Shown here in pieces: positions 10,931 to 21,870 of a stretch of 64,000 nt of DNA. The stretch is taken from NCBI GenBank assembly GCA_021234155.1, contig JAJEKV010000028.1, positions 12,478,134 to 12,542,133 on the forward strand, in the 5' to 3' direction. The translations under genes and the position numbers were made by a program. The stretch comes from Isoetes taiwanensis (lineage: Eukaryota; Streptophyta; Lycopodiopsida; Isoetales; Isoetaceae). The notes under the pieces are model-generated. The model was given only the letters and a program-made list of their open reading frames with translations. It was not told the origin of the DNA and did not search any database. Positions within the stretch are counted from its first letter, which is position 1; each line of letters opens with the position of its first letter.

Positions 10931-11099
10931 GCCTAGACCCCAACCACCCTGGTCTCCTGAAAGCGTGTGTGTGCACCCCTCGTGCTCACAAAACCATCTA
11001 TCCTGGGACCTCGTAGGAGTCCCAGGGATGGTGATCAGTAATCGACGTATTCTCCAATGCCCATGGATCTCGTCCCTAAAGAATTCTAAATTCTAAGAA

Positions 11100-12620
11100 C
11101 ACACAACTCTAAATCGATGAAAAAACAAAAAAAAAAAACTCGACTTAAGGGAATAACACTACGTTCCATCTACATCTAAAATGATTAGACAACCTATATT
11201 TGTGTCCATGACTACATACTGAACAATAGAAACCTATGCTTATACTAAAGACTAACCCGTCAGGCGCAAACGTCCTAAACGGCTGTGCAACAGGGGGCGC
11301 TGCGCCCACTGCGTCCTGGCCTGCGTCTACACCCACCATATCTATTTTAAAACATTACAACAGAAGCGTAAGCATGTAATCTACTAGAAACATGTAAAAA
11401 AATTACTAACAAAAAACACATAGCGATTATTGAGCAATCAATGACATGCAACAAAGAAGAGCGTCCTGCGGAACAAATTCTAAATTCCAGGAGAATTGAA
11501 TTCGCTACTTTACGTTTGACTTATAACTATATACACTACAATCTGTCAAGACAGAATCCATTTGGGTGGATATAGAGAACTCTTTTTTACGTTGCTAGAG
11601 AACAGCCTTAGGCTTTTCTTATTGCCACGACCATTTACATAAGCAATAAGAAGAAGTAGAGATGCAATGAAAGGAAAAAAATTGCACTTTGAGTGCTTTT
11701 ATTTATAATATTTGGACACAATACATTTGGAGTTCTTCATTGGGTTAAAACCCAGGCGTTTCTAATATTTATCAAAGGAAATAAGAATGTCGTAGAGGAT
11801 TCAGGATCTGCCCAATTGGTCAATGCGCTCCACCTTCAAGCATTCAAGAGGAAAAGGATTCAAAAAATTTTCACTAGAATTAAGCTATTCTTCAAGGAAA
11901 TAGATGCAATTATTTACATGTATGCACTAATTATTTGTATGCTATAATGAACAAGATGGAGAAATTTTTCTAACCTTATATTGTGCTCCAAGTTGCAGAG
12001 AAACGCGGGCTCTCAAGAAGTTAAAACGCCGCCCTAGATATTGCAAAGGGTACCTGCTCCAAGCTCAGTAAATTTAGAATCTATATGCCATACAAAATGT
12101 AAACAAAATAATTACCAATTGACAGCAATACTGTGCAAAACCATGTGCATAACCAAAGCAGAAGAATATAACATACTATGTCTCTTTATAACAGTAAAAT
12201 GATTAAAGGAAGCAGCCAAAAGGAAGTAGGATTGAAATGTCCTCTTTGTATAGCACTAATTTGCAGGCCACGCGGCAAGGAAGCCATAACAGAGTAGATA
12301 AGACATAACAGAGTACATCTGCCACCACTGCAAGCAATACAACTTGTAAATCGGGCATGTTCGCAGGTTCTTGGGCTTTTCTTTTCCCTAACCGAGGGAT
12401 GATTTTTCTGTCATCTACCATTTGGTTGATTTGCTTTGGCTTATGGGTCCGCCACAGAAGAGGAAAGATGAACCTAGAGAGACAATCTTATAGAATATGA
12501 TATCCTGATTTCTTCAAAGGAAGTTTCTTGGTTTATATGCCAAAAAATGTCCGGCATAACTGCTTTCTGAGCAACTATTTCTGATTATATGATGGAAATC
12601 CCATAGCTTACGCTCCAGTT
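11100..12620. other. Unassigned stretch
   Basis: There is no recognisable gene here. The small plus-strand frame at 11693-11947 and the minus-strand frame at 12203-12421 have no domain that I recognise, and AT-rich sequence dominates. Confidence 0.4.
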
Positions 12621-12714
12621 TATGAGTCCGGAATCATCTTCCTATTTCTTCACCGAATTTAACCCCTGGGTCATTCTCCTGCGAGAATCTTCAGCATTAC
12701 CTAATCCGGGGATG

Positions 12715-12880
12715 CAAACGAAACCTGTAGCAGGGCAAACAGAGGCGCACGAGACGCATATCCAGACTTTATCTCCTATAGCAGGGCAAACAAAGGCAGC
12801 ATATCCAGACTTTATCTCCTGTAGTAGGGCAAACACAGGGCAAACAGAGGGGCATATCCAGACAGGCTGCAAACACATCA
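12715..12880. repeat. Minisatellite of about 54 bp
   Basis: A unit containing GTAGCAGGGCAAACAGAGG and GCATATCCAGACTTTATCTC occurs about three times with small indels. The last copy is partly duplicated (GGGCAAACACAGGGCAAACAGAGGG). Open frames through it are repeats, not a gene. Confidence 0.75.
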
Positions 12881-13606
12881 CTGAAGCCGGATACATTTCT
12901 ACCAGCCGATTCCCAGTTGATCCAGAACAGATTTATTTCATGGATATAAAAATCTTACCTGTCATGAATACTTTGGCAATAGAACACGATCGTCCTTCTT
13001 CTCTGCTCCAGCCCAATACGAAATGCTTCCGAGTTTCTAATTAAAATTAAAATAAAACTTGTTAAAACGGATCAAGATACTCAAATCTGCATAAGACAAT
13101 CCTTCTTCTTAACAATGAAATGCTCACAACGGGATTTGGAGAACTAATTTTTCTTAATGTTTGATGCAAAGGAACATAAAATCAGTTTCAGTTTTCCCAA
13201 TGATTCGGCAGAACAGTATGTTAAATAATCAGAGCAGTAGAATCGGCCTCACCAATTGTTTCCTAGCCCAACTCCCGAAGGGTTTCCATGGCAGCCGAGA
13301 ATTTTTCCTACAGAGCCTGAACTTTTCCTACAGAGCCTGAACTCCTGCTCAATCTTTCTACAAAACGCCTGAATTCCTCCTCAATCTTTCTATAAAACTG
13401 TTTCTTGATCACGATCGAATGTAATAGTTCCTCAATCCGATCAATCCGACTCCATGCAAGCAAGGAAAACCGATCCGCCGGAGGAGGAAGAGGAAGAAAA
13501 AAAAAAGTACTTTTCTGGAAAAAGCTCTTATCAGAGCCGTAGAAATTTATTTATCAGCATTAATTAACGGTGGATGCCTCGGAAACCCAAAAATATAATA
13601 TTTTTG

Positions 13607-13697
13607 TGGAAACCCTTCCGTGGTTCAGTGGAAACCCTTCCGGATTTCTTAGAAATTTGGAAGGGTTTCCACAATTGAAATTTGGAAGGGTTTCCCT
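13607..13697. repeat. Second cluster of the inverted 12-bp motif
   Basis: Two copies of GGAAACCCTTCC are followed by two of GGAAGGGTTTCC, as in the cluster at 1085-1585. The flanks also match: both clusters have a GGAAGAAAAAAAAAA stretch and a diverged ATTAATKAAYGGYGGAT segment upstream, and AACCCCAATCGGGGGGAG downstream. The two loci are therefore copies of one larger repeat. Confidence 0.75.
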
Positions 13698-13715
13698 TTT
13701 TTTTTTTAATAACCC

Positions 13716-13815
13716 CAATCGGGGGGAGATAGTGTGAGCGAGAAATTTATGGCCGCAAGCATTTCTTCTGTTCGAACGAGTGGAAAACGAGGACTTTATC
13801 TACGCCCGATTTGGG
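13716..13815. mobile_element. Short foldback element, copy 2
   Basis: It starts AACCCCAATCGGGGGGAGATA and ends with the inverted form TATCTACGCCCGATTTGGGTT, so nearly 20 bp of each end can pair. It is the fuller relative of the element at 1194-1262. Confidence 0.6.
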
Positions 13816-14418
13816 TTATAAAAAAAAAAAATAGAAACTTAACATAAACTATATTTAGTTTCCCAGGAATCTATATTCAGTTTCCTGGAACTATTTTCAG
13901 TTTCTCTTCGAGTCTTTCTGGCATGTCTTTTTCGTTGAATTTGCAATGATTTCCGTTGCAATAATTTCAAGTTTGTGTATGTATCCTTCCATATCTCCAG
14001 CAAATCTAATCCATGCACAAACATTCTTTTCCATTTAATGTCCAATTTTTTCAAACCAATTTTTTTAATCCAAATTTACAATCCGGCAAGGATTTGAAGC
14101 TAAATTATGAGGGCAAAGATTTTGAGCGCATGACGGTGTCGCCTTGATCTTGGTATGTTGATTCTTGATCTTATTGATTGTAGATTTGATTTTTTGATTG
14201 TTGATTCTCACAACTTTATTCCTCCTCCCCATCAATATGACCATTTTCTTGCTTCAAATGCTTGTTTCCGGCTATGGCTATCAATCCCCTGCCTTCAAGC
14301 TTGCATTAAGGGCATTTTCTGGAGCAAATTTATGGATGCCTGGAGCCGGATTTGCTGTAAAAAGCTATGGCGAAGGGCAAGAATCAGAGACAAGCCAGAA
14401 GAAAATGCTTTTTGGTAA

Positions 14419-14925
14419 TCAGTAGTGTAGAGTATTCAGCAGTGTTGCATCTTCTGCAACCAAAAAGCTCTGCTTTTCTTCTGATTTCAAAGACATGCAT
14501 ACTCTTCCTCCAAATTCCTGTGTACTATATTCCAAAATCATGGTTATATATTGAGCATATTTACATTTCCAGTATTTCCCTTCCTTAATAGCACAGATTT
14601 CCTTACAGATTTTGTTGCAGATAAATGCCGACCAGTTAAACTTCATACCTGAGAAACGGATTCTAGAGCCGGCTAAGCAGAGTTTAGTAGAAAGATGAGG
14701 TTTGGATGCTGGTTTCAAAGATATTCGATCACAAATGAAAGAAAGAACATCTTTAAAAGTCAGATCTTTTGCTTGCGAGATATCAAGCCCATTTTTTGAG
14801 CCTTTGGCAGAAGGAAAGAAAGCAGAATCAAGGGTTTTAGGGTTAAACCCACGAATGGACGAAGCATCGTATCCTTCACAAGGAAATTTTAGAACCCGGG
14901 AAAGGAGTGCCACCGTATGTGCCAT
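14419..14925 (-). CDS. Uncharacterised ORF, 168 aa
   Basis: This is an uninterrupted frame with fairly balanced composition, containing FKDVLSFICDRISLKPASKP. I do not recognise a domain. The segment AGTAGTGTAGAGTATTCAGCAGTG at its 3' end recurs in altered form near 14983, so it overlaps a repeat and may be transposon-derived or spurious. Confidence 0.25.
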   Translation of the reverse strand: MAHTVALLSRVLKFPCEGYDASSIRGFNPKTLDSAFFPSAKGSKNGLDISQAKDLTFKDVLSFICDRISLKPASKPHLSTKLCLAGSRIRFSGMKFNWSAFICNKICKEICAIKEGKYWKCKYAQYITMILEYSTQEFGGRVCMSLKSEEKQSFLVAEDATLLNTLHY

Positions 14926-15016
14926 GGCTTTCTATGAACTCCCTCACAAGCTCTATTTTGAGAGGAGCAATTTTGACGTTAAGTAGTGCAGAGTATGCAG
15001 CAGTGAATGGGTAATT

Positions 15017-15097
15017 GTTGAGGTCGACTATGGGCTAGAGCTTGAATGGGCATTTTCGAAAAAGCACTGCAGTTATCTAAAATGCCAAAAAAATTCC
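15017..15097. repeat. 81-bp direct repeat, copy 1
   Basis: It begins GTTGAGGTCGACTATGGGCT and matches 15532-15612 with only a few differences. The intervening 434 bp have no recognised gene, so the pair could be short terminal repeats of a small element. Confidence 0.7.
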
Positions 15098-15531
15098 CAT
15101 TGTACCACTTTTACGAGCTGGGTTACTAGTTTTCAGAATTGAACCCAAGTATATTTCCAATGCTCAACCTCCTACAATCAAAGCTCCAACAGACCAGTTT
15201 GCAAGACTCCTTCTGTTACAGACAACAGAGCCAACTCCGGCTCCAAGCAAATCGGCCCAACAGGACCTGCACCAAGCACGTCGGCCCAACCGAATCCGGC
15301 TCCAAGCAAATCCGGCTCGTCTCACCTTGACCTATTTCATCCGCACTGTTTTTTTTATATACCACCCAGTTACAGAACACTGTAAAAAACATTTTTCAAA
15401 AGGCCCCATTTTTATTTTTAATAACTACACCTTGCTATCTGCTTTCATACATCTCCCTAACATGAACCATTGCCTTTTATTTGATTAAAGCATGACCCAT
15501 GTTCCCAATAGGACACGATTCAGAAATCACC

Positions 15532-15612
15532 GTTGAGGTCGAATATGGGCTAGAGCCCGAATGGGCATTTCCGAAAAAGCACTGCAGGGATCTAAAATGC
15601 CAAAAACATTCC
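15532..15612. repeat. 81-bp direct repeat, copy 2
   Basis: Direct-orientation partner of 15017-15097. Both contain GGGCATTTYCGAAAAAGCACTGCAG followed by ATCTAAAATGCC. Confidence 0.7.
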
Positions 15613-16544
15613 GTCTCGTCTTGATTTCAGTTTTGTTTCAAGGGATACTGGGTGGCTAAATCCCTAACCCCCTCACAATTTTGTATCAAAACTTTACCTT
15701 ATTATTTTAATATACTTAGTTATGCCTTGAGAATGCAATAATTCCTGGAATGCCCTTAGAATATGAGAAATGCAATGATGTATTACGAATTGTATTTGCA
15801 ATTGTTCAATTGTTTGATGTATATAATTCCTTTCTTAACATACATAAATCTCAAGGGCAAGATGCTTTAGGCATATTCGGCATTGATGCTTGCTCCTAAA
15901 TTCGCCACGTATTTCCGGACGGAAAAAATAGGAAAGAAAAAAATAGGGCAATTTTGAATCAGAGAGGGCAGGCAGCAGACCGGAAAGGGCATTCCGGATC
16001 AGACCAAGCATGGAGCATTCAAAGAAGCAGCCGACTAGGTTTTAAGGGAAGATTCAAGTAGCCGACCATCATCCGGCCAGATCAGGGAGTGGATTCAGGC
16101 AGCCGACCATCATCTGGACAGAGCAATTGAGGGCAGCCAAAATCCCTACAAGATCCTGAGATTCAAGCTATTGTATCAGATCCTGTTATGCGCCAGTATG
16201 ATGAAGGGAATCAAGAACTTCTGGATGGCATCCATAGGTGCATTGAGCAGATAAACAAGGCGAACAGCGGTTGACCAGTATTCTGGAGCAAAGAGCGGTT
16301 CATCCATGATTCCAGAAGATTTTTTGGGCATCTCATTGCCTGTGATTGTGCATATGATCCCTTGAACTTCACAGGTGCTGGTCTACTTCAAAATGTTGGT
16401 GTACTCCTCACGCTAAAAAGACACCTCATGCATTTGGAAACACAATCTTCCATAAGATCTTACACATGTGGGTAGATTACATTTTGTCAGACAATCTTGA
16501 ATGCCACAAAATCTTACACACGTGCCTAGACTCTTTCATTTTAT

Positions 16545-16745
16545 TTTGAAAAGCGGAAACCTTATAGAGTTTTCCCAAAAGTAAACTACGTATAGTTTCC
16601 ATAAAGGAAACCTTACAAGGTTTTCACTAGAGGAAACCTAACATAGTATCTATGGAAACTTAATGTGGTTTCAAGGAAACTACATCAAGTTTCCATTGAA
16701 ACCACATTAAGTTTCAAGAAGAAACCTTATGAGGTTTCCGGCGAA
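16545..16745. repeat. Third hairpin cluster, GGAAAC...GTTTCC type
   Basis: About seven short inverted units follow one another, each of the form GGAAACYT-NNNNN-RGTTTCC, for example GGAAACTACATCAAGTTTCC and GGAAACCTTACAAGGTTTTC. AACCCAAATCGGGGGTAGA follows at 16749, the same boundary sequence seen after the other two clusters. The motif differs slightly from GGAAACCCTTCC, which suggests each locus homogenises its own version. Confidence 0.7.
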
Positions 16746-17497
16746 CTCCAACCCAAATCGGGGGTAGAAAAAACTATCGAGTGAAAAAGCCGTCTTGCAA
16801 AGGCCCCCTATTTAAGATTGTCAGTGCAAAAGTTAGTGGATTTGCAGATACCTAGTGCTGAATATATGGGGTTATTTCCACATGCATGCATCCAAATGCC
16901 TAGAATTGAGCATATATCCTATAGCATATACTTCAACAAATCGATGAAAACATTATTTCTATGTATATATTAACATAGGTTTTGAAGATAGCAAATAAAG
17001 ATGTTCGATTGTCGTTGAACCTAGTGTGAACATCATAGTTGAGAAGACAACCCTTTTCATCGTTGCATCCATTTGTCCATTTTCATAGGAAGGAAGGAAG
17101 GAAGGGTTATGGTTGGTTTTAAAACTAGGAATCGCGAGTTAAGCTCTTTTCATAAGACATGACTTTCAACATTATACAATATTGAAGCCATATGCTTCAT
17201 ACGGAATGCAAGCGGGTTCATGTGGCCATGCCAAAAGACATTGCTTCTATCACAACACGAAGAAAGGTTTTATGTGTAGTGTTTCGTATGTTAGGTAAGT
17301 GGCAATTAATAATAGTAATAGCAAAGGTGTTGTTTGGATAAACCCAAACCTCATGGATTCAAATAGCAAGCCCTAGCTGGTTGATTACGACTCGCTCCCA
17401 AGAAAATTCAAAATGACTAGCAATATGTTGAAGTCCCAGCACACTCTCTTGGCACCAAAAAGTCTAATTAAGCTTCCGAAAAGTCTAACTGGATGAC

Positions 17498-17917
17498 GTG
17501 AATTCCCAGCAAATAGATGTTGGCAAGAATTGTGAAGCACTGCAACAGAATTGTGTCAAGGTGGATAACTTTGTCTTTGACAGAGTTTTGAATGCCTATG
17601 CATGTTTGTGGTTTCGAGGACAAGAGAAACATGTACATTCAAAGATCTTAAGATATGAAGGCGAATTAGATGTTTTCCTTGGTAGTGCTATGGAAGACAC
17701 ATATGCAAAATGTGCAAGCATATGTGATGCAAGCAATGTGTTTCAACATATGCCTGTGCATGATGTAGTATCAAGGACTGCATTGATTGCTGGATATGGG
17801 CAATTTAGTGGCAACGAAGCCATGAAGGTGATGAAGCAAATGGAAACGGAAAATGTTATGCAAACATCTCTACATTCATCGCTATTCTTGTTGCATGCAT
17901 CCATGACGCTCTATTAA
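17498..17917 (+). pseudogene. Pentatricopeptide-repeat (PPR) gene fragment
   Basis: The frame holds about three PPR-like units typical of the plant PLS class. Recognisable parts are GQEKHVHSKILRYEGELDVF, DTYAKCASICDASNVFQHMP and DVVSRTALIAGYGQFSGNEA. Full PPR proteins of this type have many more repeats, often with E and DYW domains, and act in organelle RNA processing or editing. Here only about 140 residues remain and a stop follows in LHASMTLY. There are no further repeats on either side, so I call it a truncated relic. Confidence 0.7.
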
Positions 17918-17965
17918 AAGGACGGCTGTTATTACTTTCTTATTATGAGGGTTTAGCCCTAACAG

Positions 17966-18053
17966 TTTATTAGGGTACCTCCAGACCATGGGTTAAATAT
18001 GCTATGTTAAAAAAAATTTAATTTAACAATCAACACACATGCTTTTTGTTAAG
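17966..18053. repeat. AT-rich repeat, left half, split by LINE
   Basis: TTTATTAGGGTACCTCCAGA followed by CCATGGGTTAAATATGCTATG matches the repeat at 24852. The right half resumes after the LINE at about 20672 with AATTGTTAAAAAGGAGGGG. Confidence 0.75.
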
Positions 18054-20671
18054 AATAGAATAGAATAGGTTTTTAGCGTCCACGGAGACCAATTGGCCTA
18101 TGGGACCCAAACAAAAAGAGAGCAGCAAGCATATTACTGACAGGATTAAAAAACCCCCGCCCCGAAGGTTTTTCGAGGGAAAAACCTTAGCAGTAATAAG
18201 TATGCTGGCACACTGTACAATTGCATAGGACATTTCAATACCGTCCCGTAGGACACAAACGAGCCCGTGCATCCATAACCTCCTGGAGGTATGACCCCAA
18301 CAAACCCACTGATGCCGTAGTCAATAACTGATGCAACGGCTGGCCAGGCACTAGTAATCGAACATATCGCTCTCGGATATGGGCAAATGCTGGGCAGATC
18401 TGGAGGGCATGACATTCATCCTCAATCGCGCCCTGGTGGCAACACTGGCAAAGCCTTTGCTCTCGTGCTTCCCGGGCCCAACGCCCTGTTTCAATGCGGA
18501 GGCGATGTGCCCCCGTGCGAATGGAAGCTATAAGTCTGCGCTTCTTCATGGGTAGCTGGGTGTACAAGTACTGGTGTGGGCCTCTTGTGAGCCTAGGATT
18601 GACTTGCTGCTGATAGTGTGCCAGCTTAACATGCGTCAGAGCCTCTGCATCCCAGAGCTTGCGAAGGAAAGTGGCATCCAGGTATAGTTTAAGTGCCTCG
18701 CGATCTTTCTTTGTCCTGACCTGGACGCATCTGTTTGCCTGCACACCCCAGCGTGAGAACCACTGAGCTTGCTTGTCTTTCCAGCAGGATTTCAGGCGTT
18801 GGGGGCCCATCGCCGTGGCCAAGGCAAGGTGGGGCAAGCGTGTATCAGCCATAGCGACCACCTTTTGGAAGTAAACGATATGGCGTTCCAATGCAGCCCG
18901 TTGAAGGGGTAGAAAGCCTGTCTCCTGGAGTAGGATCTGGTACGGAACTGTGGACTTCACCCCCAGGGCCCGTGCCAAAAAGGCCTTCTGCACCTGCTCG
19001 AGGTCATTCCAGGTGTTGAGGGATATCACCGGACCCCACACTTCCGCCCCATACAAAAGGACCGGCTCAACCAAGGCCCGAAACAAATGTGACTGGTGAC
19101 CCCAGGCATACAACTCTGCCTTGTGGCTGTTGTTCTGCATGGCATATAGTGCTTTCCAACCTGCCGTGACCCGCAACCTGATAGCCGCATCCCAATGGGT
19201 GGTAGTTGAGAACTCAATCCCCAAGTATTTGTAGGTCGGAGCCACCTCTACCCCCTGCCCCTGGTAAGTGAATGTGGGAAGCCTTGGCTGACGGGATGAT
19301 GCAACTAGCAGCACCCTAGTTTTGGCCAAGTTAACTCGCATGCCAGTGAATTGGCAGAAAGTGTCAAGAGCATCCAGGTGACGTTGCATGTCCTCTGGAG
19401 TATAGGCCATGAGGTTGATATCGTTAGCATATATGAGTTGCCGGATTGTGTGATGCATAAGATGTGCGCCGGCACCTCCATGCTCAGAGAGCCAATCTTC
19501 CAACTGATCAATGTATAGGCCAAAGAGTGTGGGGGAGAGGGGGCAACCCTGACGCACTCCAATGCTACTAGTCACCGGCTGTGCTGCTGATGTGATACGG
19601 CCTGAGCATGCCTCGTACAGCCTATACACTGCATTCTGCAAGTCCATGGGGGTTCCCAGCTGCCGCAATCTGTCCCATAGCTTGTTGCGGGGTACTGTGT
19701 CGAATGCCTTTGCAAAATCTACGAAGCAACAGTACAGGTTCTGCCGACGATTCCTGCTATCCTCAATCAATGTGCGCAGAGTGAAGATATGATCAATGGT
19801 GGAATGTCTGGGCCGAAAACCTGCCTGTGTAAGAGCTCGCACCTCCGTTTCCTCTGCCCATATTGTCAGCCGCTGCTCAAGGATGCCAGCCAACAGTTTT
19901 GCAAAGAGAGAGCTGAGCATAATAGTACGGTAGTTGGCCGGGCATTGAGGGTCCCCGGCTTTGTAAATGGGCACTACTCTACTAGTAGTCCATTGCGTAG
20001 GGAAGCCTTCTCGCAATGCTTTATTGAACAATGCCGTGAGAACAGGCACCAGTGGAGGCCCAGCCCATTTCAGAAGTTCTGCCTGCATGCCATCCAAATC
20101 TGCTGCCTTCCCATTAGCTAGACGCTGTAGGCCCATGATGACATCCCCCTCCGTGATAACCAGAGCCATGCTATCTGTGGAGGGACTGGTGCCCGGCCCC
20201 CGAGCGGGTCGTACAGCTGTTGCAAGTACTGTACCTATTGCTCTGAGGTGATGTTCCTTGTGGGTTGTGCAGTCTTGCTCAAGACCCTTCTCCAGAATGT
20301 CCTGGGGTGCCGGTCCAGGAGACCAAACATCTGTTGTTGATGCTCTGCGAGGTATCTGGCCTTCTTGTTCTTGAGAAAGGAGCGGTATTGACTGACGGCC
20401 TGTGGGCGGGAGATGGGACCAGTGACTTGCTGGAGTGTGCGTTTGAGCTCCCGACACTCATCATCAAACCATCTGTTGCGGGGGAAGGTGGTAGTGCACG
20501 AGGCTCGCTGTGAGCGGCCTCTCCCAAAGCATCTTTCCGCTGCCGTCAAAAGCAGGTGAGTCAGCTGAGCAGATTGTTCTTGAAGTGTGGGGAGTTGCAG
20601 CAGTCCCGCCAGTTCATGCTCAAGCAGCTGGGCATAGGTCCCTGCACGGTCGTAGTCCAGGCGCAGCTGGG
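18054..20671 (-). mobile_element. LINE family 1, copy 1, 5'-truncated
   Basis: A non-LTR retrotransposon on the minus strand. It runs from the endonuclease-RT linker at about 20671 through reverse transcriptase and a terminal Cys/His motif to a 3' UTR. That UTR ends GGACGCTAAAAACC followed by TATTC repeats (plus strand: AATAGAATAGAATAGG at 18054). The endonuclease and ORF1 are absent. It is inserted in an AT-rich repeat whose uninterrupted counterpart lies at 24852-24980, which fixes both insertion borders to within a few bases. Confidence 0.9.
18235..20457 (-). CDS. LINE reverse transcriptase ORF, mutated active site
   Basis: The frame is open for 740 residues. RT motifs appear in order: LANGKAADLDGMQAELLK (about residue 90), QAGFRPRHSTIDHIF, FVDFAKAFDTVPR, SIGVRQGCPLSPTLFGLYI and the active-site box. 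That box reads YAND instead of YADD (bases near 19421-19432), so one catalytic Asp is lost and the enzyme should be inactive. The C-terminus has CQCCHQGAIEDECHALQICP, the zinc-knuckle-like end typical of plant LINEs. A separate overlapping frame at 20549-20235 (RWFDDECRELKRTLQQ...RTFWRRVL) is the preceding linker region, so a frameshift lies near 20240-20460. Confidence 0.9.
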   Translation of the reverse strand: MSGAQTHTPASHWSHLPPTGRQSIPLLSQEQEGQIPRRASTTDVWSPGPAPQDILEKGLEQDCTTHKEHHLRAIGTVLATAVRPARGPGTSPSTDSMALVITEGDVIMGLQRLANGKAADLDGMQAELLKWAGPPLVPVLTALFNKALREGFPTQWTTSRVVPIYKAGDPQCPANYRTIMLSSLFAKLLAGILEQRLTIWAEETEVRALTQAGFRPRHSTIDHIFTLRTLIEDSRNRRQNLYCCFVDFAKAFDTVPRNKLWDRLRQLGTPMDLQNAVYRLYEACSGRITSAAQPVTSSIGVRQGCPLSPTLFGLYIDQLEDWLSEHGGAGAHLMHHTIRQLIYANDINLMAYTPEDMQRHLDALDTFCQFTGMRVNLAKTRVLLVASSRQPRLPTFTYQGQGVEVAPTYKYLGIEFSTTTHWDAAIRLRVTAGWKALYAMQNNSHKAELYAWGHQSHLFRALVEPVLLYGAEVWGPVISLNTWNDLEQVQKAFLARALGVKSTVPYQILLQETGFLPLQRAALERHIVYFQKVVAMADTRLPHLALATAMGPQRLKSCWKDKQAQWFSRWGVQANRCVQVRTKKDREALKLYLDATFLRKLWDAEALTHVKLAHYQQQVNPRLTRGPHQYLYTQLPMKKRRLIASIRTGAHRLRIETGRWAREAREQRLCQCCHQGAIEDECHALQICPAFAHIRERYVRLLVPGQPLHQLLTTASVGLLGSYLQEVMDARARLCPTGRY

Positions 20672-20712
20672 GAATTGTTAAAAAGGAGGGGTTAATTTAT
20701 AACAATTGTCAT
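20672..20712. repeat. AT-rich repeat, right half after LINE
   Basis: AATTGTTAAAAAGGAGGGGT onward continues the repeat that breaks off at 18053. The same sequence is continuous at 24936-24975. Confidence 0.75.
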
Positions 20713-20719
20713 GCCAACC

Positions 20720-21860
20720 TCTAAGCATTATGCTGGTCTTATTGACATCCCTAGACATTCTGGTATTTATGTGAAGTAGAGGAGGCCAGGAGGACATGGA
20801 CTCTGTGCCTTTTGAAGCTGGCGCATCAGTTCTCTTTGCATGATTGTACAACTTAAACTGCACATGTGCTTCGAAACTGACAAATTTGCTTTCTTGACAA
20901 CTTGATTATGTTGGACACAATTTATTGGTTCGCTCTAGATGTTATAACAACGCTTGATTCACAACAATGTTGTTATAGAAAGCATCTTGTTGTTTATTTA
21001 TGGATGGCCGCAATCTCGCCCACACGTTGAGCAGTAATCTCACTTGCATCAAAATGTTGAAGAATCATTTAACGTTAGCCACATCCCCATAAATTTCACA
21101 ACACTTGCAAAACTTTTGATGCACTTGCTAATTTATTATAGTTACTAGAAAGTGTGCTCAGCATTTTCTTTAGTTGTAAGTTCAAAAATTAATCATATAA
21201 TATCACCACATATCAAGCTTGACTACATTCTCAGGCATAAGTTGGAGCAGATTAAAATGGTGCTCTAGTATTAAGAATGTTGTATAGTGAGGTGAGGCAA
21301 GTGTAAAAATGATAAGTGTGCTAAAATAATAGTGTCTCAGGAATTTACGCTTTACAAATAGTTGAGTTTTGGAAAAAGGGATTTCCATCTGGCGGCTACC
21401 AGCTGACCTAACAGTGGTGCTGGCAACCAGCCAGAACAAAACAAAAATTTCTCCTCTCAAAATTCCACCAAAAAATAGGAGCTTGAAACTTTGCTCCAAA
21501 TTTGTCTTTACGACTTGGTTGGCGGCGTCACTTAGCAGCAGAGGAACGAGAGATCGACAAGAGATCAATAGAACTTTTTGTGATAAAAAACACCTCGAAT
21601 AAGGGTGCAATTTCAAGCCCATTCCTTTTTAGCAGACCTTCAAAATCTGAATTATGTGCTTAGGAAAGTTCCAGTTGAGAAACTTCCACGAGGGAATTTC
21701 CTCAGGTGGTGACGAGATGGCACCCAAGCGTTGAAGTCGCACCATCGAGTCTGGTGGGACGCTGAGGGAATATTCTTGAGACGGGAAACTAAACATCACT
21801 TTAAGGTTTGATTTAAGCCACTTTAGCTTCAACTTCATCCTATTTTAAAATTGCTAGACT
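20720..21860. other. Unassigned AT-rich stretch
   Basis: No recognisable gene. The minus-strand frame at 21203-21622 is hydrophobic and low in complexity and has no domain that I recognise. Confidence 0.4.
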
Positions 21861-21870
21861 AGGAATGCAA

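Noticed and set aside
12622-13044. Plus-strand 140-aa ORF
   Set aside because: Most of its length is the 54-bp minisatellite; the rest has no domain.
17095-17116. LINE family 2 tail at GAAGGAAGGAAGG
   Set aside because: The adjacent sequence lacks GGACGTTAAAA or any 3'-UTR similarity, so it is probably a simple GGAA repeat.
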